41,792 nucleotides of DNA. It comes from an uncultured Bacteroidales bacterium (GTDB taxonomy: Bacteria; Bacteroidota; Bacteroidia; Bacteroidales; Muribaculaceae). Made by a program: the position numbers and the translations under genes. Positions within the stretch are counted from its first letter, which is position 1. The number at the start of each line of letters is the position of its first letter. The stretch is from contig CAMWPM010000015.1 in the NCBI GenBank assembly GCA_947176235.1, positions 1-41,792 of the forward strand, in the 5' to 3' direction. Of this stretch, positions 21,865 through 31,435 are shown one piece after another. Under the pieces are notes generated by a model. The model worked only from the letters and a program-made list of their open reading frames with translations. It did no database searches and was not told the origin of the DNA.

Positions 21865-23208
21865 ATGGAAAAATTCGATATTGCGGTAGCCGGCACAGGC
21901 TACGTTGGTCTTTCGGTTGCCACTCTCCTTGCGCAGCATAATCACGTGACGGCAGTCGATGTCATTCCCGAAAAGGTCGACCATATAAACTCCCGTCGCT
22001 CCCCCATTCAGGATGAATATATCGAACTCTTCTTCCGCGAGAAATCACTCGACCTCACCGCCACCCTCGACGGTGCGTCGGCTTATCGCCACGCCCGTTT
22101 CGTTGTTATTGCGGCTCCCACCAACTACGATCCCGTCACCAATCGCTTCGACACACATCACATCGAGGATGTGATCGATCTGGTCCTATCGGTCAATCCT
22201 GAAGCCGTGATGGTCATCAAGTCCACGATTCCCGTTGGCTATTGCCGTTCGCTCTACGTCCGCTACGCATCGAAAGGCGTCTCCCGCCTCAACCTCCTAT
22301 TTTTCCCGGAATTTCTCCGTGAGTCAAAAGCGCTTTTCGACAATCTTTACCCCTCCCGCATCATAGCCGGAATCCCCTCAATAATGAATTGTTCCGACAG
22401 CACTCCTGATTCCGGGGAGGAGCGGCTTGCCGACGAAGCCATTCTTTCCCTCACCGACATTGATTTTCTGTCACGTGAAGCTCACTTATTTGCTGCGCTT
22501 CTGCAACAGGGAGCCCTTAAGCCCGATATCCCCACTCTCTTCATGGGCATTAAGGAAGCGGAGGCAGTCAAGCTGTTTGCCAACACCTATCTCGCTCTGC
22601 GTGTCAGCTATTTCAACGAACTCGACACCTACGCCGAAGTCAAGGGGCTTGATTCTAAGGCAATAATCGAAGGCATCGGACTCGACCCGCGCATCGGTAC
22701 CCACTACAATAATCCCTCCTTCGGTTATGGTGGATACTGTCTTCCCAAGGACACCAAACAGCTCCTTGCCAACTATGCCCACGTCCCCCAGAACATGATG
22801 TCGGCTATTGTCGAGAGCAACCGCACCCGCAAGGATTTCATCGCCGATCAGGTCCTGAAGATGGCTGGCTGGTACGACTACTCTCGCACCAACACCTACG
22901 GCGCCCCGGTTTCAGCTGAAGGAGAATGTATCATTGGAGTATATCGTCTTACAATGAAATCCAACTCCGACAACTTCCGTCAGTCATCGATTCAGGGTGT
23001 CATGAAACGCATTAAGGCAAAAGGAGCCACAGTGATTATCTACGAGCCATCCCTCCCCGACGGGTCATCCTTCTTCGGATCACGGGTTGTCAACGATCTT
23101 GCCGAATTCAAGCGCCTCAGTCGAGCGATTCTCGCCAACCGCACCTCGCCGGAGCTTGCCGACGTCACATCCCGTGTCTACACACGCGACCTTTTCTCCC
23201 GCGATTGA
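21865..23208 (+). CDS. ugd: UDP-glucose 6-dehydrogenase-type nucleotide-sugar dehydrogenase
   Basis: 447 residues. The NAD-binding Rossmann motif is [16 protein letters not shown] (about 7-22). The central domain contains KSTIPVGYC and the segment [20 protein letters not shown] (UDP-sugar contacts). The catalytic cysteine is Cys292 in [14 protein letters not shown]. The family oxidises UDP-glucose to UDP-glucuronate, or UDP-HexNAc to uronate in relatives; the shape of the SRIIAG region and the length favour UDP-glucose. It supplies acidic sugars for capsule or envelope glycans. No glycan cluster is nearby. It lies 51 bp after tatC and may share its transcript. Confidence 0.88.
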   Translation: MEKFDIAVAGTGYVGLSVATLLAQHNHVTAVDVIPEKVDHINSRRSPIQDEYIELFFREKSLDLTATLDGASAYRHARFVVIAAPTNYDPVTNRFDTHHIEDVIDLVLSVNPEAVMVIKSTIPVGYCRSLYVRYASKGVSRLNLLFFPEFLRESKALFDNLYPSRIIAGIPSIMNCSDSTPDSGEERLADEAILSLTDIDFLSREAHLFAALLQQGALKPDIPTLFMGIKEAEAVKLFANTYLALRVSYFNELDTYAEVKGLDSKAIIEGIGLDPRIGTHYNNPSFGYGGYCLPKDTKQLLANYAHVPQNMMSAIVESNRTRKDFIADQVLKMAGWYDYSRTNTYGAPVSAEGECIIGVYRLTMKSNSDNFRQSSIQGVMKRIKAKGATVIIYEPSLPDGSSFFGSRVVNDLAEFKRLSRAILANRTSPELADVTSRVYTRDLFSRD

Positions 23209-23218
23209 TCGCCCTCTC

Positions 23219-23938
23219 CTATCCTTCCGTCACCATCTTGTCCCCGCATCTCACCACCCGACCTACAAATCGGCCCGTGAGTGCGTGATTATGCGTTGCC
23301 ATCACCACGGCAGTTCCCTGACCCGCGATTTCGTAGAGCAATTTGACGATTCTCTCACCCGTCTCAGGGTCAAGATTCCCCGTAGGCTCGTCGGCAAGAA
23401 TCAGACGCGGACTATTCAGCAGCGCACGCGCTATCACTATTCGCTGTTGCTCTCCGCCCGACAGTTCATGAGGCATCTTGTACGACTTGTTCAGCATCCC
23501 CACGCTCTTCAGCACCTCTTCAATTCTTCCATCTATCTCATCCTTTCCGCGCCATCCTGTGGCATCGAGTACAAACTTAAGGTTCTCGTACACGTTTCGG
23601 TCCGTCAGAAGCTGAAAGTCCTGAAACACGATTCCTATGTCACGTCTGAGATACGGGATTTCCTTGCGCTTCAGTGCGAGCAGATCGCGCCCGAGCACCA
23701 TCGCTTCCTTTCCCGATGCTATCGGTATTTCTGCATACATCGACTTCATCAGGCTGCTTTTTCCGCTTCCAACCTTACCGAGCAGGTAGATGAATTCTCC
23801 GGCGTGCACGTCAAGATTGACGTGTTTCAGCACCACGAGTTCGTTGCGCCATAATTCCACGTCGCAGTATCTTATTAGTCTTTCCTCCCCCTTCTTGGGA
23901 AGAGCAGGCTGCGCTGGCTTGTTCTCCTGTTCGGTCAT
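23219..23938 (-). CDS. ftsE: FtsE-like ABC transporter ATP-binding protein
   Basis: 239 residues. Walker A is GKVGSGKSS (about 53-61), the Q-loop FQDFQLL (about 105), the signature LSGGEQQR (about 158-165) and Walker [13 protein letters not shown] (about 178-189), then the H-loop MATHNH. The motif DEPTGNLD and the overall match put it with FtsE/LolD-type ATPases of the MacB superfamily; the Walker A form GKVGSGKS is usual for Bacteroidota FtsE. FtsX is not adjacent, so the ATPase is split from its membrane partner here. It follows recQ by 27 bp and is probably co-transcribed. An ATP-driven role in cell-wall hydrolase activation at division is inferred. Confidence 0.8.
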   Translation of the reverse strand: MTEQENKPAQPALPKKGEERLIRYCDVELWRNELVVLKHVNLDVHAGEFIYLLGKVGSGKSSLMKSMYAEIPIASGKEAMVLGRDLLALKRKEIPYLRRDIGIVFQDFQLLTDRNVYENLKFVLDATGWRGKDEIDGRIEEVLKSVGMLNKSYKMPHELSGGEQQRIVIARALLNSPRLILADEPTGNLDPETGERIVKLLYEIAGQGTAVVMATHNHALTGRFVGRVVRCGDKMVTEG

Positions 23939-23965
23939 TATTATATGAGGGTTAATGTGGGCTTA

Positions 23966-26146
23966 TCAGTTGCCGAGTTCCGAAAGAAATTTGATTCGCA
24001 TAAGGCGGATTTCCTCTTCCGAGTAGTCCCCGCCAAGTTCCTTGATGGCTTCGTTCAGGTCATCGCTCTCGCTCTCCTTGAAGTACTCGAATATGTCTTC
24101 CTGTCGATCCTCGTCCATTATGTCATCGATAAAATAGCCGATATTGATTTTTGTGCCGGAGTACACGATTGCCTCTATTTCGTCAAGAAGCTCACCAAAC
24201 TCCAGATCCTTCGATATCGCAAGCTCGTCAAGCGCGATCTTGCGGTCGATCGCCTGGATGATGGATATTTTCAGCTTTGACTTATTGGCTACCGAACGTA
24301 CGCGCAGGTCCTCCGGACGCTCGATCTCGTTCTCCTCCACATGCTGGCGGATTACGTCAACGAAGTCCTTGCCGTAGCGGCGCGCCTTGCCAGCTCCAAC
24401 GCCCGGGATGTTAGCAAGTTCATCCACCGTGATCGGATAGGTGGTCGCCATCGCCTCGAGCGAGGGATCCTGGAATATTACGTAAGGAGGCAGGGAATGT
24501 TTTTTGGCGACCTTCTTACGCAGATCCTTAAGTATCGAGTAAAGCTCTGGATCCACGGCACAGGTTGCACCGCTCTTCACCACCACTTCCTCTTCTTCGT
24601 CATTAAACTCATTATCCTCCACGATTTTGAACGACACGGGCTTGCTCATGAACTTCTTGCCTTTTGGAGTCACTTTGATCAGACCGTAGTTTTCTATGTC
24701 TCTGTCGAGATAACCCGCAAGAATCGCCTGACGTATTACTGCCGACACGTAGCGGTCGTCGGCACCTTCCAGACAGCCGAACACCTCAAGTTCATCGTGG
24801 TTGTACGATTTTACATCATTAGTTGCTTTCCCGAGCGCTACATCTGCGATATGCTCGGCTTTGAATTTTTCCTTCAGTGCAGTCACAGTTTCGATGATTG
24901 CACATAAATCATCTTTTGCTTCCACTCTTTTTTTAGGGTTAAGACAATTATCACAATTCGCGCAGTTGTCGTGGCTGTACTCCTCTCCGAAATAGTAGAG
25001 AAGTGATCTTCGCCTGCACACCGACGATTCGGCATACGAAGCCGTCTCCATAAGCAGCTGTCTGCCTATTTCCTGCTCGGCTATCGGCTTGCCCTGCATG
25101 AATTTTTCCATTCGCTGCAGGTCTTTGAAGGCGTAGTAGGCTATGCACTGGCCTTCTCCGCCGTCGCGCCCTGCGCGCCCCGTCTCCTGATAGTAACCTT
25201 CAAGGGATTTGGGGATATCATAATGAATAACAAATCTCACGTCCGGTTTGTCAATGCCCATGCCGAATGCTATGGTCGCCACGATCACGTCCACCTCTTC
25301 AAGAAGAAAGGCATCTTGATTTGCCGAACGTGTGGCACTGTCCATACCGGCGTGATATGGCAGGGCTTTGATGTTGTTGACGGTCAGAAGCTCCGCAAGC
25401 TCCTCCACCTTCTTCCTGCTCAGACAGTAGATGATTCCCGATTTCCCCTCGCGGTTCTTGATGTACTTGATTATGTCGCGGTCTGTGTTAGCCGTCTTGG
25501 GTCTCACCTCGTAATAGAGGTTTTCACGGTTGAACGACGACTTGAACACCCTCGCCTCCTGCATCCCCAGATTCTTCTGGATGTCATGCTGCACCTTCGG
25601 TGTGGCGGTAGCCGTGAGGGCTATCACCGGACGCGTCCCGATCTCGTTGATGATCGGACGGATTCTTCTGTACTCCGGACGGAAGTCATGCCCCCATTCC
25701 GAGATACAGTGCGCCTCGTCCACCGCATAGAAGGAGATATTGATTGTCTTCAGGAACTCAATATTTTCCTCCTTTGTTAGTGATTCGGGTGCAACGTAGA
25801 GCAGACGGGTTTTTCCGCCCGTGATGTCGGCTTTCACCTGATCTATCGCGCTCTTGTTGAGCGACGAATTCAGGAAATGAGCCACATTGTCGTTTTCCGA
25901 GAAGTTGCGCATCGCATCCACTTGATTCTTCATAAGCGCGATCAGCGGCGAGATCACAATTGCCGTTCCTTCCATCATGAGCGACGGAAGCTGATAGCAG
26001 AGTGACTTTCCTCCCCCCGTAGGCATCAGCACGAACGTGTCATGACCGTCAAGAAGCGAAAGGATGATTTCTTCCTGATTGCCCTTGAAGGTGCCGAAGC
26101 CGAAATGATGCTTGAGCGCGTCGGTGAGTTGCTGTCGTGTAGCCAT
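23966..26146 (-). CDS. recQ: ATP-dependent DNA helicase RecQ
   Basis: 726 residues. Helicase motifs in order: MPTGGGKSLCYQLP (Walker A, about 40-53), DEAHCISEWGHDFRP (motif II, about 142-156), ALTATAT (about 173-179) and QETGRAGRDG (motif VI, about 325). The RecQ zinc-binding site has CRRRSLLYYFGE and CANCDNC (about 370-397). A winged-helix RQC follows, then an HRDC domain (about 525-600). The extra C-terminal region of about 120 residues is typical of Bacteroidota RecQ. It unwinds DNA 3' to 5' in recombination and repair. It is separated from clpX by 127 bp, in which I recognise no element. Confidence 0.96.
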   Translation of the reverse strand: MATRQQLTDALKHHFGFGTFKGNQEEIILSLLDGHDTFVLMPTGGGKSLCYQLPSLMMEGTAIVISPLIALMKNQVDAMRNFSENDNVAHFLNSSLNKSAIDQVKADITGGKTRLLYVAPESLTKEENIEFLKTINISFYAVDEAHCISEWGHDFRPEYRRIRPIINEIGTRPVIALTATATPKVQHDIQKNLGMQEARVFKSSFNRENLYYEVRPKTANTDRDIIKYIKNREGKSGIIYCLSRKKVEELAELLTVNNIKALPYHAGMDSATRSANQDAFLLEEVDVIVATIAFGMGIDKPDVRFVIHYDIPKSLEGYYQETGRAGRDGGEGQCIAYYAFKDLQRMEKFMQGKPIAEQEIGRQLLMETASYAESSVCRRRSLLYYFGEEYSHDNCANCDNCLNPKKRVEAKDDLCAIIETVTALKEKFKAEHIADVALGKATNDVKSYNHDELEVFGCLEGADDRYVSAVIRQAILAGYLDRDIENYGLIKVTPKGKKFMSKPVSFKIVEDNEFNDEEEEVVVKSGATCAVDPELYSILKDLRKKVAKKHSLPPYVIFQDPSLEAMATTYPITVDELANIPGVGAGKARRYGKDFVDVIRQHVEENEIERPEDLRVRSVANKSKLKISIIQAIDRKIALDELAISKDLEFGELLDEIEAIVYSGTKINIGYFIDDIMDEDRQEDIFEYFKESESDDLNEAIKELGGDYSEEEIRLMRIKFLSELGN

Positions 26147-26273
26147 TGTTGGGGAGATGTGAGTCGGTGTGCGGATTATGATTTATCTGATGGGATTTGA
26201 TTTTTGCTTATAGCTTGGGTAGGAGTATAGTGGGAATTTGAAGTTTGTCTGGTGGATGAGATGTCCACGTGAG

Positions 26274-27536
26274 TTAGTCTGCCTGTGCTTGTGCCGTCAC
26301 CTCGAAGTTGGCTTTGCGGAGTTTCTCGAGTGCGTAGTCTCGCGTCACGGTGAATGTTTTCACATCGCTCGATGGCACGTCGTACATAGCGTCGATCATT
26401 ATCGTCTCCACGATTGAGCGCAGTCCGCGGGCTCCGAGTTTGTATTCCACCGCCTTGTCCACGATAAGGTCAAGGGCGTCGGGTTCGAACGTCAGTTTCA
26501 CGCCGTCCATCGCAAAGAGCTTTTCGTACTGGCGCGTTATGGCGTTTTTGGGCTCGGTGAGGACTTTTCTCAATGCATCCCGGTCAAGTGGCTCGAGATG
26601 GGTCAGGATTGGCAGACGGCCTATGATTTCAGGGATTAGTCCGAACGATTTCAGATCCTGCGGAGCTGCATACTTCAGATAACTCTCCCTGTCCACTCTT
26701 CGGCGGTCGTCAGTCGCGTATCCCACCACGTGGGTGTTGAGGCGCTGGGCGATTTTTCTCTCTATGCCGTCAAAGGCACCGCCGCAGATGAAGAGAATAT
26801 TCTTCGTGTCCACAGGAATCATCCTCTGCTCCGGGTGCTTGCGTCCGCCCTGCGGCGGCACATTCACTATCGACCCCTCGAGGAGTTTCAGCAGTCCTTG
26901 CTGCACTCCCTCGCCGCTCACGTCGCGCGTGATGGACGGATTGTCGCCCTTACGGGCTATTTTGTCGATTTCGTCGATAAACACGATTCCCCTCTCGGCT
27001 TTCTTCACGTCATAGTCGGCAGCCTGAAGCAGGCGCGTGAGAAGGCTTTCGATGTCCTCGCCCACATAGCCCGCCTGAGTGAGCACGGTGGCATCCACGA
27101 TCGTGAACGGTACGTCAAGGAGTCTCGCTATTGATTTTGCGAGAAGAGTCTTTCCCGTTCCGGTAGGACCTACCATTATTATGTTGCTCTTCTCGATGTC
27201 AACGTCATCGTCCTTGTCCTGAAGCAGTCGCTTGTAGTGGTTGTAGACAGCTACTGCAAGATACTTCTTGGCATCCTCCTGTCCGATCACGTATTGATCG
27301 AGGAAATCACATATTTCTTTGGGACGCGGCACCTTCGTCAGATCACCGGACGCGCCGGTATCGGCGCTTCCTTCCTGACGCTCTCCGTGTCTGTACTGGT
27401 CGAGCATTTCATGTATCGTATCTACGCATTCGGCGCAGATGAACGTCGACTCATCCACGCCCGAAGGTACTATCACCTCCGAGGCGGATGCCGGGCGTCC
27501 GCAGAACGAGCATTTTATCTGATTTTTCTTTGCCAT
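26274..27536 (-). CDS. clpX: ATP-dependent Clp protease ATP-binding subunit ClpX
   Basis: 420 residues. The N-terminal zinc-binding domain is CSFCGRP...CAECV (about 9-41). The AAA+ domain has Walker A GPTGTGKT (about 124), Walker [12 protein letters not shown] (about 190-200), the pore/linker region following, and the sensor-2 region [10 protein letters not shown] (about 375-385). ClpX unfolds tagged proteins and feeds them to ClpP. It lies 16 bp after clpP in the classic clpP-clpX order, so the operon starts at the clpP promoter. Confidence 0.97.
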   Translation of the reverse strand: MAKKNQIKCSFCGRPASASEVIVPSGVDESTFICAECVDTIHEMLDQYRHGERQEGSADTGASGDLTKVPRPKEICDFLDQYVIGQEDAKKYLAVAVYNHYKRLLQDKDDDVDIEKSNIIMVGPTGTGKTLLAKSIARLLDVPFTIVDATVLTQAGYVGEDIESLLTRLLQAADYDVKKAERGIVFIDEIDKIARKGDNPSITRDVSGEGVQQGLLKLLEGSIVNVPPQGGRKHPEQRMIPVDTKNILFICGGAFDGIERKIAQRLNTHVVGYATDDRRRVDRESYLKYAAPQDLKSFGLIPEIIGRLPILTHLEPLDRDALRKVLTEPKNAITRQYEKLFAMDGVKLTFEPDALDLIVDKAVEYKLGARGLRSIVETIMIDAMYDVPSSDVKTFTVTRDYALEKLRKANFEVTAQAQAD

Positions 27537-27552
27537 ATTGCTCGTCGTGCCA

Positions 27553-28257
27553 TTAAGCCTTGTTCACGCCCTTGGCTTTCACAAGCACCTGGTCGATCAT
27601 GCCGTAGTTCTTTGCCTCTTCGGCTGTCATCCAGTAGTCGCGGTCACTATCACGCTCCACCTTTTCGAAAGGCTGACCCGAGTGATCGGCTATGATAGTG
27701 TAGAGTTCCTTCTTAAGCTTCTGGATCTCGCGGGCTGTGATCTCGATGTCGCTCGCCTGACCCTGTGCACCGCCCATCGGCTGATGGATCATTACACGCG
27801 AATGTTTAAGTGCGAATCGCTTGCCGGTAGTTCCGGACACGAGTAGGACGGCTGCCATCGAAGCTGCCATACCGGTGCAGATGGTGGCTACGTCGCTCGA
27901 AATGTACTGCATCGTGTCGTAGATTCCCAATCCGGCATACACCGAGCCGCCGGGTGAATTGATATAGATCGAGACGTCCTTGCCGGGATCTGCCGAGTCA
28001 AGGTACAGGAGCTGCGCCTGAATCACGTTGGCGGTATAGTCGTTCACGTCTGTTCCGAGGAAGATGATACGGTCCATCATGAGGCGCGAGAACACGTCCA
28101 TCTGCGCAACGTTAAGCTGGCGTTCTTCAATGATTGTGGGTGAGATATAGCTTGAAGTAATGGCGGCGGCTGAGGTGGCGGCGGTGTACTGGTCAAGTGC
28201 CAGACCGTTCATCCCGAGGTGCTTCACCGCATAGTTTCTGAAATCGTTGTTGTTCAT
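27553..28257 (-). CDS. clpP: ATP-dependent Clp protease proteolytic subunit ClpP
   Basis: 234 residues. The catalytic triad is visible as Ser133 (GMAASMAA), His158 (MIHQPMGG) and Asp207 (DRDYWMTA). The oxyanion glycine block is [13 protein letters not shown]. The N-terminal region of about 35 residues before the processed IIEERQLN core is longer than in E. coli and is probably trimmed or disordered, as in other Bacteroidota ClpP proteins. The protein forms the tetradecameric peptidase chamber for ClpX. First gene of the clpP-clpX operon, divergent from mutL. Confidence 0.97.
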   Translation of the reverse strand: MNNNDFRNYAVKHLGMNGLALDQYTAATSAAAITSSYISPTIIEERQLNVAQMDVFSRLMMDRIIFLGTDVNDYTANVIQAQLLYLDSADPGKDVSIYINSPGGSVYAGLGIYDTMQYISSDVATICTGMAASMAAVLLVSGTTGKRFALKHSRVMIHQPMGGAQGQASDIEITAREIQKLKKELYTIIADHSGQPFEKVERDSDRDYWMTAEEAKNYGMIDQVLVKAKGVNKA

Positions 28258-28340
28258 TTTTTGTCGTATTGCTTAGAGCTTCGTTAATAATTTGCTTTTT
28301 TGGGATAGATACTGAGCCGTTGGGCTTCATTTTCTAATCC

Positions 28341-28370
28341 AAAATTAATAAAAATTTTTTGATTTCAAAA
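28341..28370 (-). promoter_or_regulatory. Probable promoter of clpP-clpX
   Basis: On the - strand TTTG (28370-28367) and TAATTTTG (28348-28341) are 18 bp apart, slightly short of the 19-21 optimum. The predicted start is near 28334, giving a leader of about 77 bases. Confidence 0.55.
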
Positions 28371-28443
28371 AACATCTGTAGGCAAATTTGTTTTCAGCAT
28401 CATTTTTCTTCGTCTCTTATCTCTTCTTTCCGATTTTTTCAGC

Positions 28444-28451
28444 TATTTTTG
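28444..28451 (+). promoter_or_regulatory. Probable -7 box of mutL
   Basis: TATTTTTG fits TAnnTTTG, 49 bp before the mutL start at 28500. The -33 region is T-rich without a clean TTTG. It supports the downstream ATG and not the ATG at 28359. Confidence 0.5.
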
Positions 28452-28499
28452 TACTCGGTTAATCCCCCCTTTCTCTCTTTTTATTATAGAATATCCGTT

Positions 28500-30359
28500 A
28501 TGAGCGATATAATCAAACTTCTCCCTGACTCTGTAGCCAATCTTATTGCCGCCGGTGAGGTGATCCAGCGCCCGGCTTCTGTCATAAAGGAACTCGTCGA
28601 AAATGCTGTGGATGCCGGTGCCACGTCTGTCAAGATCTATCTGAAGGACGCGGGACGGACTCTGATTCAGGTCATCGATAATGGTTGCGGCATGTCGGAC
28701 ACTGATGCCCGCCTCGCTTTCGAGCGCCATTCCACGTCCAAGATCACTGAAGCTGCCGACCTGTTTGATCTCCACACCATGGGTTTCCGGGGTGAGGCTC
28801 TTGCATCTATTGCAGCTGCAGCCCAGGTCGAACTGCGCACACGTCGCTCCGAATCCCCCCTCGGCACCCGCATCATCATCAGTGCTTCGCAAGTCGAATC
28901 TCAGGAGCCTGACGGATGCCCGCCCGGCACAAATATGATGATACGCAATCTTTTCTTCAATTTCCCCGCACGCCGCAAATTCCTGAAGAAGGATTCGATC
29001 GAGCTTTCCCACATTCTCCATGAGTTTGAGCGTCTTGCTCTGGTCAATCCTGATGTGGAAATGATGATCTCCCACAACGATTCAGTAATTCACCAGCTGA
29101 TGAAAGCTCCATTGAAGCGTCGCATCGGCGATCTCTTCGGCAGAACGGTCGAGGGGCAGCTTCTGCCGGTCTCCACATCCACCGGTATAGTGACTATCGA
29201 AGGTTTCATCGGACATCCCGGTAACGCCCGTCGGCGCGGTGCCCTGCAATATCTGTTCGTCAATGGCAGAAATATGCGTCACCCGTATTTCCATAAGGCT
29301 GTGATGTCATGCTACGAATCCCTGATCCGTCCTGACGAACAGCCCAATTATTTCCTCAATTTCACAGTGGATCCCTCCACGATTGATGTCAACATTCACC
29401 CTACCAAGAACGAAATAAAGTTTGAGCACGAGCAGTCGATATGGCAGATTATATCAGCTGCGGTTCGCGAAACCCTCGGAAAGTTCAACGTCACTCCCGC
29501 GATTGACTTTGACGCCCCGGATCCCGGTATGCCTGACATTATTCCGGCTGACGTTTCCTCCTCCCCTGCTTCGATTGCCTCCCTCCCGCACGATGGCGCG
29601 TCTACCTCCTACAATCCATTCACCGAAGGCACCGTCCCGTCCCGTTTCAACTGGCAGAGGGAAGCCGGACGCGCCACATCTGACTGGGAAAAACTCTACG
29701 ACCGTTTCTCGGCAGCGTCGCCCGAACCTGCCGACACCGTTTCTTCCATCCTCCAGCCCGCCGATGTCGAATCCCCTCTGTTGCCACCCGTGCCCTCGCG
29801 CCTCACAATGCAGCTTAAGGACCGTTACATTCTTTCCCCCTCCCGCGAAGGTTTGCTCATCATTGATCGCTACAGGGCACACGTGAGAGTGTTGTTTGAC
29901 GACATTTACTCTCGCATCTCTTCCGGTGATTTTTCTTCACAGCATCTCATGTTCCCGGAGACGATCACTCTGCTTCCCGCCCAGAACGTAATCCTCGACA
30001 GCATAATCGACGATGTGACTGCTATAGGTTTCGACATTTCTTTCCTCGGCGACAACCAGTGGTCTATTCTCGCTGTCCCGTCTGTCGTATCGGGAGCGGG
30101 AGGAGCCGCAGTGCTTCAGTCGATTGTCGACACTGTTAGCGAGGGTATTGATGAATCGGCGGCTGACGGACTTCGCCGCAGCATGGCGCTTGCAATGGCT
30201 CGCAGCAGTGCCATCCGGGCTGGTCAGCAGATGTCGGAAGAGGAGTGTGAACACCTGCTGAGCCGGCTTTTCTCACTCTCCACTCCCGCACGCACCCCCG
30301 ACGGACTACCTGTCATCTCCACCCTTTCCCTCGACGAGATTTCTTCCCGTCTCTCATAG
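28500..30359 (+). CDS. mutL: DNA mismatch repair protein MutL
   Basis: 619 residues from ATG 28500 (MSDIIKLLPDSVANLIAAGE). The frame extends to an ATG at 28359, but those 47 codons are not MutL-like. GHKL ATPase motifs: ELVENAVDAGA (about 30-40), IDNGCGM (about 60-66) and MGFRGEAL (about 93-100). The transducer domain follows to about 330 (NIHPTKNEIKF), then a Pro/Ser-rich linker and the C-terminal dimerisation domain (from about 430). The endonuclease motif DQHAxxE of many MutL proteins reads D456-R-Y-R-A-H-V here, so nuclease activity is doubtful. It is transcribed alone and divergent from clpP. Confidence 0.96.
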   Translation: MSDIIKLLPDSVANLIAAGEVIQRPASVIKELVENAVDAGATSVKIYLKDAGRTLIQVIDNGCGMSDTDARLAFERHSTSKITEAADLFDLHTMGFRGEALASIAAAAQVELRTRRSESPLGTRIIISASQVESQEPDGCPPGTNMMIRNLFFNFPARRKFLKKDSIELSHILHEFERLALVNPDVEMMISHNDSVIHQLMKAPLKRRIGDLFGRTVEGQLLPVSTSTGIVTIEGFIGHPGNARRRGALQYLFVNGRNMRHPYFHKAVMSCYESLIRPDEQPNYFLNFTVDPSTIDVNIHPTKNEIKFEHEQSIWQIISAAVRETLGKFNVTPAIDFDAPDPGMPDIIPADVSSSPASIASLPHDGASTSYNPFTEGTVPSRFNWQREAGRATSDWEKLYDRFSAASPEPADTVSSILQPADVESPLLPPVPSRLTMQLKDRYILSPSREGLLIIDRYRAHVRVLFDDIYSRISSGDFSSQHLMFPETITLLPAQNVILDSIIDDVTAIGFDISFLGDNQWSILAVPSVVSGAGGAAVLQSIVDTVSEGIDESAADGLRRSMALAMARSSAIRAGQQMSEEECEHLLSRLFSLSTPARTPDGLPVISTLSLDEISSRLS

Positions 30360-30370
30360 TTTCGCCATCG

Positions 30371-30398
30371 GGTGAGAAATGTTTATATCTTTCTCACC
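30371..30398 (+). terminator. Hairpin after mutL
   Basis: GGTGAGAAA (30371-30379) pairs with TTTCTCACC (30390-30398), a 9-bp stem with a 10-base loop, 11 bp after the stop, followed by TTTGG. The U-tract is short, so termination is probable but may be partial. Confidence 0.6.
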
Positions 30399-30414
30399 TT
30401 TGGCTGGGAATTGT

Positions 30415-30446
30415 TTTGACAATAAACGGAAAATGTGCTATATTTG
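30415..30446 (+). promoter_or_regulatory. Promoter of the L-galactose operon
   Basis: TTTG (30415-30418) and TATATTTG (30439-30446) are exactly 20 bp apart, a full Bacteroidota consensus. The predicted start is near 30452, about 43 bases before the aldo/keto reductase ATG. No operator palindrome was seen and no regulator gene is adjacent inside the window. Confidence 0.85.
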
Positions 30447-30494
30447 TAGCTCAAAGCTGAAAGGCATTAATGGAAAATAAATAATCTGACTATC

Positions 30495-31427
30495 ATGAAT
30501 TACAGAGAAATCGGTAAAACCGGCATGAAGGTGTCGGAGCTTAGTTTCGGAGCCTCATCACTCGGTAGTGTATTCCGCGACACAAAAGAAAGTGAGGCAA
30601 TCGAAGCAGTGCATGTAGCTGTCGACAATGGCATCAATTTCATAGATGTGTCCCCCTACTACGGTCACTATAAGGCTGAGACTGTACTCGGAAAGGCTCT
30701 CCTCGACATTCCCCGTGATAAATACTATCTGTCGACAAAGGTTGGTCGTTACGGTAAGGATGGTGTCAACACATGGGACTATTCCGCCCGTCGTGCAGTG
30801 GAGAGTGTCAGCGAAAGCATGGATCGACTTAACATTGATTTTATTGACCTCATCAATGTTCACGACATCGAATTTGCCGATCTTGAGCAGGTTGCGGCCG
30901 AGACTCTTCCCGCTCTCGTAGAATTGCGTGACAAGGGGTTAGTGGGACACGTCGGTATCACTGACCTGCAACTCGAAAATCTTGTCTGGGTTATTGATCA
31001 TGTCCCGGCAGGCACGGTGGAGAGCGTTCTCAATTTCTGTCATTTTTGCCTGAACGATGACAAGCTCGTTGATTTCCTCGACTATTTTGAAAGCCGTGGC
31101 ATTGGAGTGATCAATGCTTCGCCTCTGTCGATGGGGCTTCTTTCTCAGCGTGGCATCCCTGCATGGCATCCCGCTCCCGCTCCGCTTGTGGAGGCTTGCC
31201 GAAAAGCTGCCGAATTCTGCACTGAAAAGGGCTATCCTATTGAAAAACTTGCTGTCCAATATTCTGTATCCAACCCCCGCATTGCGTCCACTCTGTTCAG
31301 CTCCGCCAATCCCGCCAACGTTCTCAAAAACATTCGTTATGTCGAGGAGCCGATTGACAGTGCATTGCTTGAGGAAGTCAAGGAAATTATCGGCGACCAG
31401 CAGCGCGTCAGCTGGAAAAACACTTGA
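30495..31427 (+). CDS. Aldo/keto reductase, probable L-galactose dehydrogenase
   Basis: 310 residues, a TIM-barrel aldo/keto reductase. The catalytic tetrad is visible: Asp51 and Tyr56 in NFIDVSPYYG, Lys82 in LSTKVGRYG and His123 in INVHDIEF. The start MNYREIGKTGMKVSELSFGA is like plant and bacterial L-galactose 1-dehydrogenases (also like L-fucose dehydrogenases). It would oxidise L-galactose to the 1,5-lactone with NAD(P). It is the first gene of a nine-gene operon whose later enzymes fit this substrate. L-fucose is the main alternative, because it lacks only the 6-hydroxyl. Cytoplasmic. Family certain; substrate inferred from context. Confidence 0.85.
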   Translation: MNYREIGKTGMKVSELSFGASSLGSVFRDTKESEAIEAVHVAVDNGINFIDVSPYYGHYKAETVLGKALLDIPRDKYYLSTKVGRYGKDGVNTWDYSARRAVESVSESMDRLNIDFIDLINVHDIEFADLEQVAAETLPALVELRDKGLVGHVGITDLQLENLVWVIDHVPAGTVESVLNFCHFCLNDDKLVDFLDYFESRGIGVINASPLSMGLLSQRGIPAWHPAPAPLVEACRKAAEFCTEKGYPIEKLAVQYSVSNPRIASTLFSSANPANVLKNIRYVEEPIDSALLEEVKEIIGDQQRVSWKNT

Positions 31428-31435
31428 TAAAGGGT

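Noticed and set aside
21208-21984. 258-codon - strand ORF opposite tatC and ugd
   Set aside because: It is antisense to two well-supported genes and has a composition (Gly/Glu/Asp-rich) typical of a shadow frame.
23087-23854. 255-codon + strand ORF over ftsE
   Set aside because: The - strand encodes a full ABC ATPase with all motifs; the + frame shows none.
28359-28499. N-terminal extension of MutL
   Set aside because: The 47 extra codons have no MutL homology and overlap both the clpP promoter region and the likely mutL -7 box.
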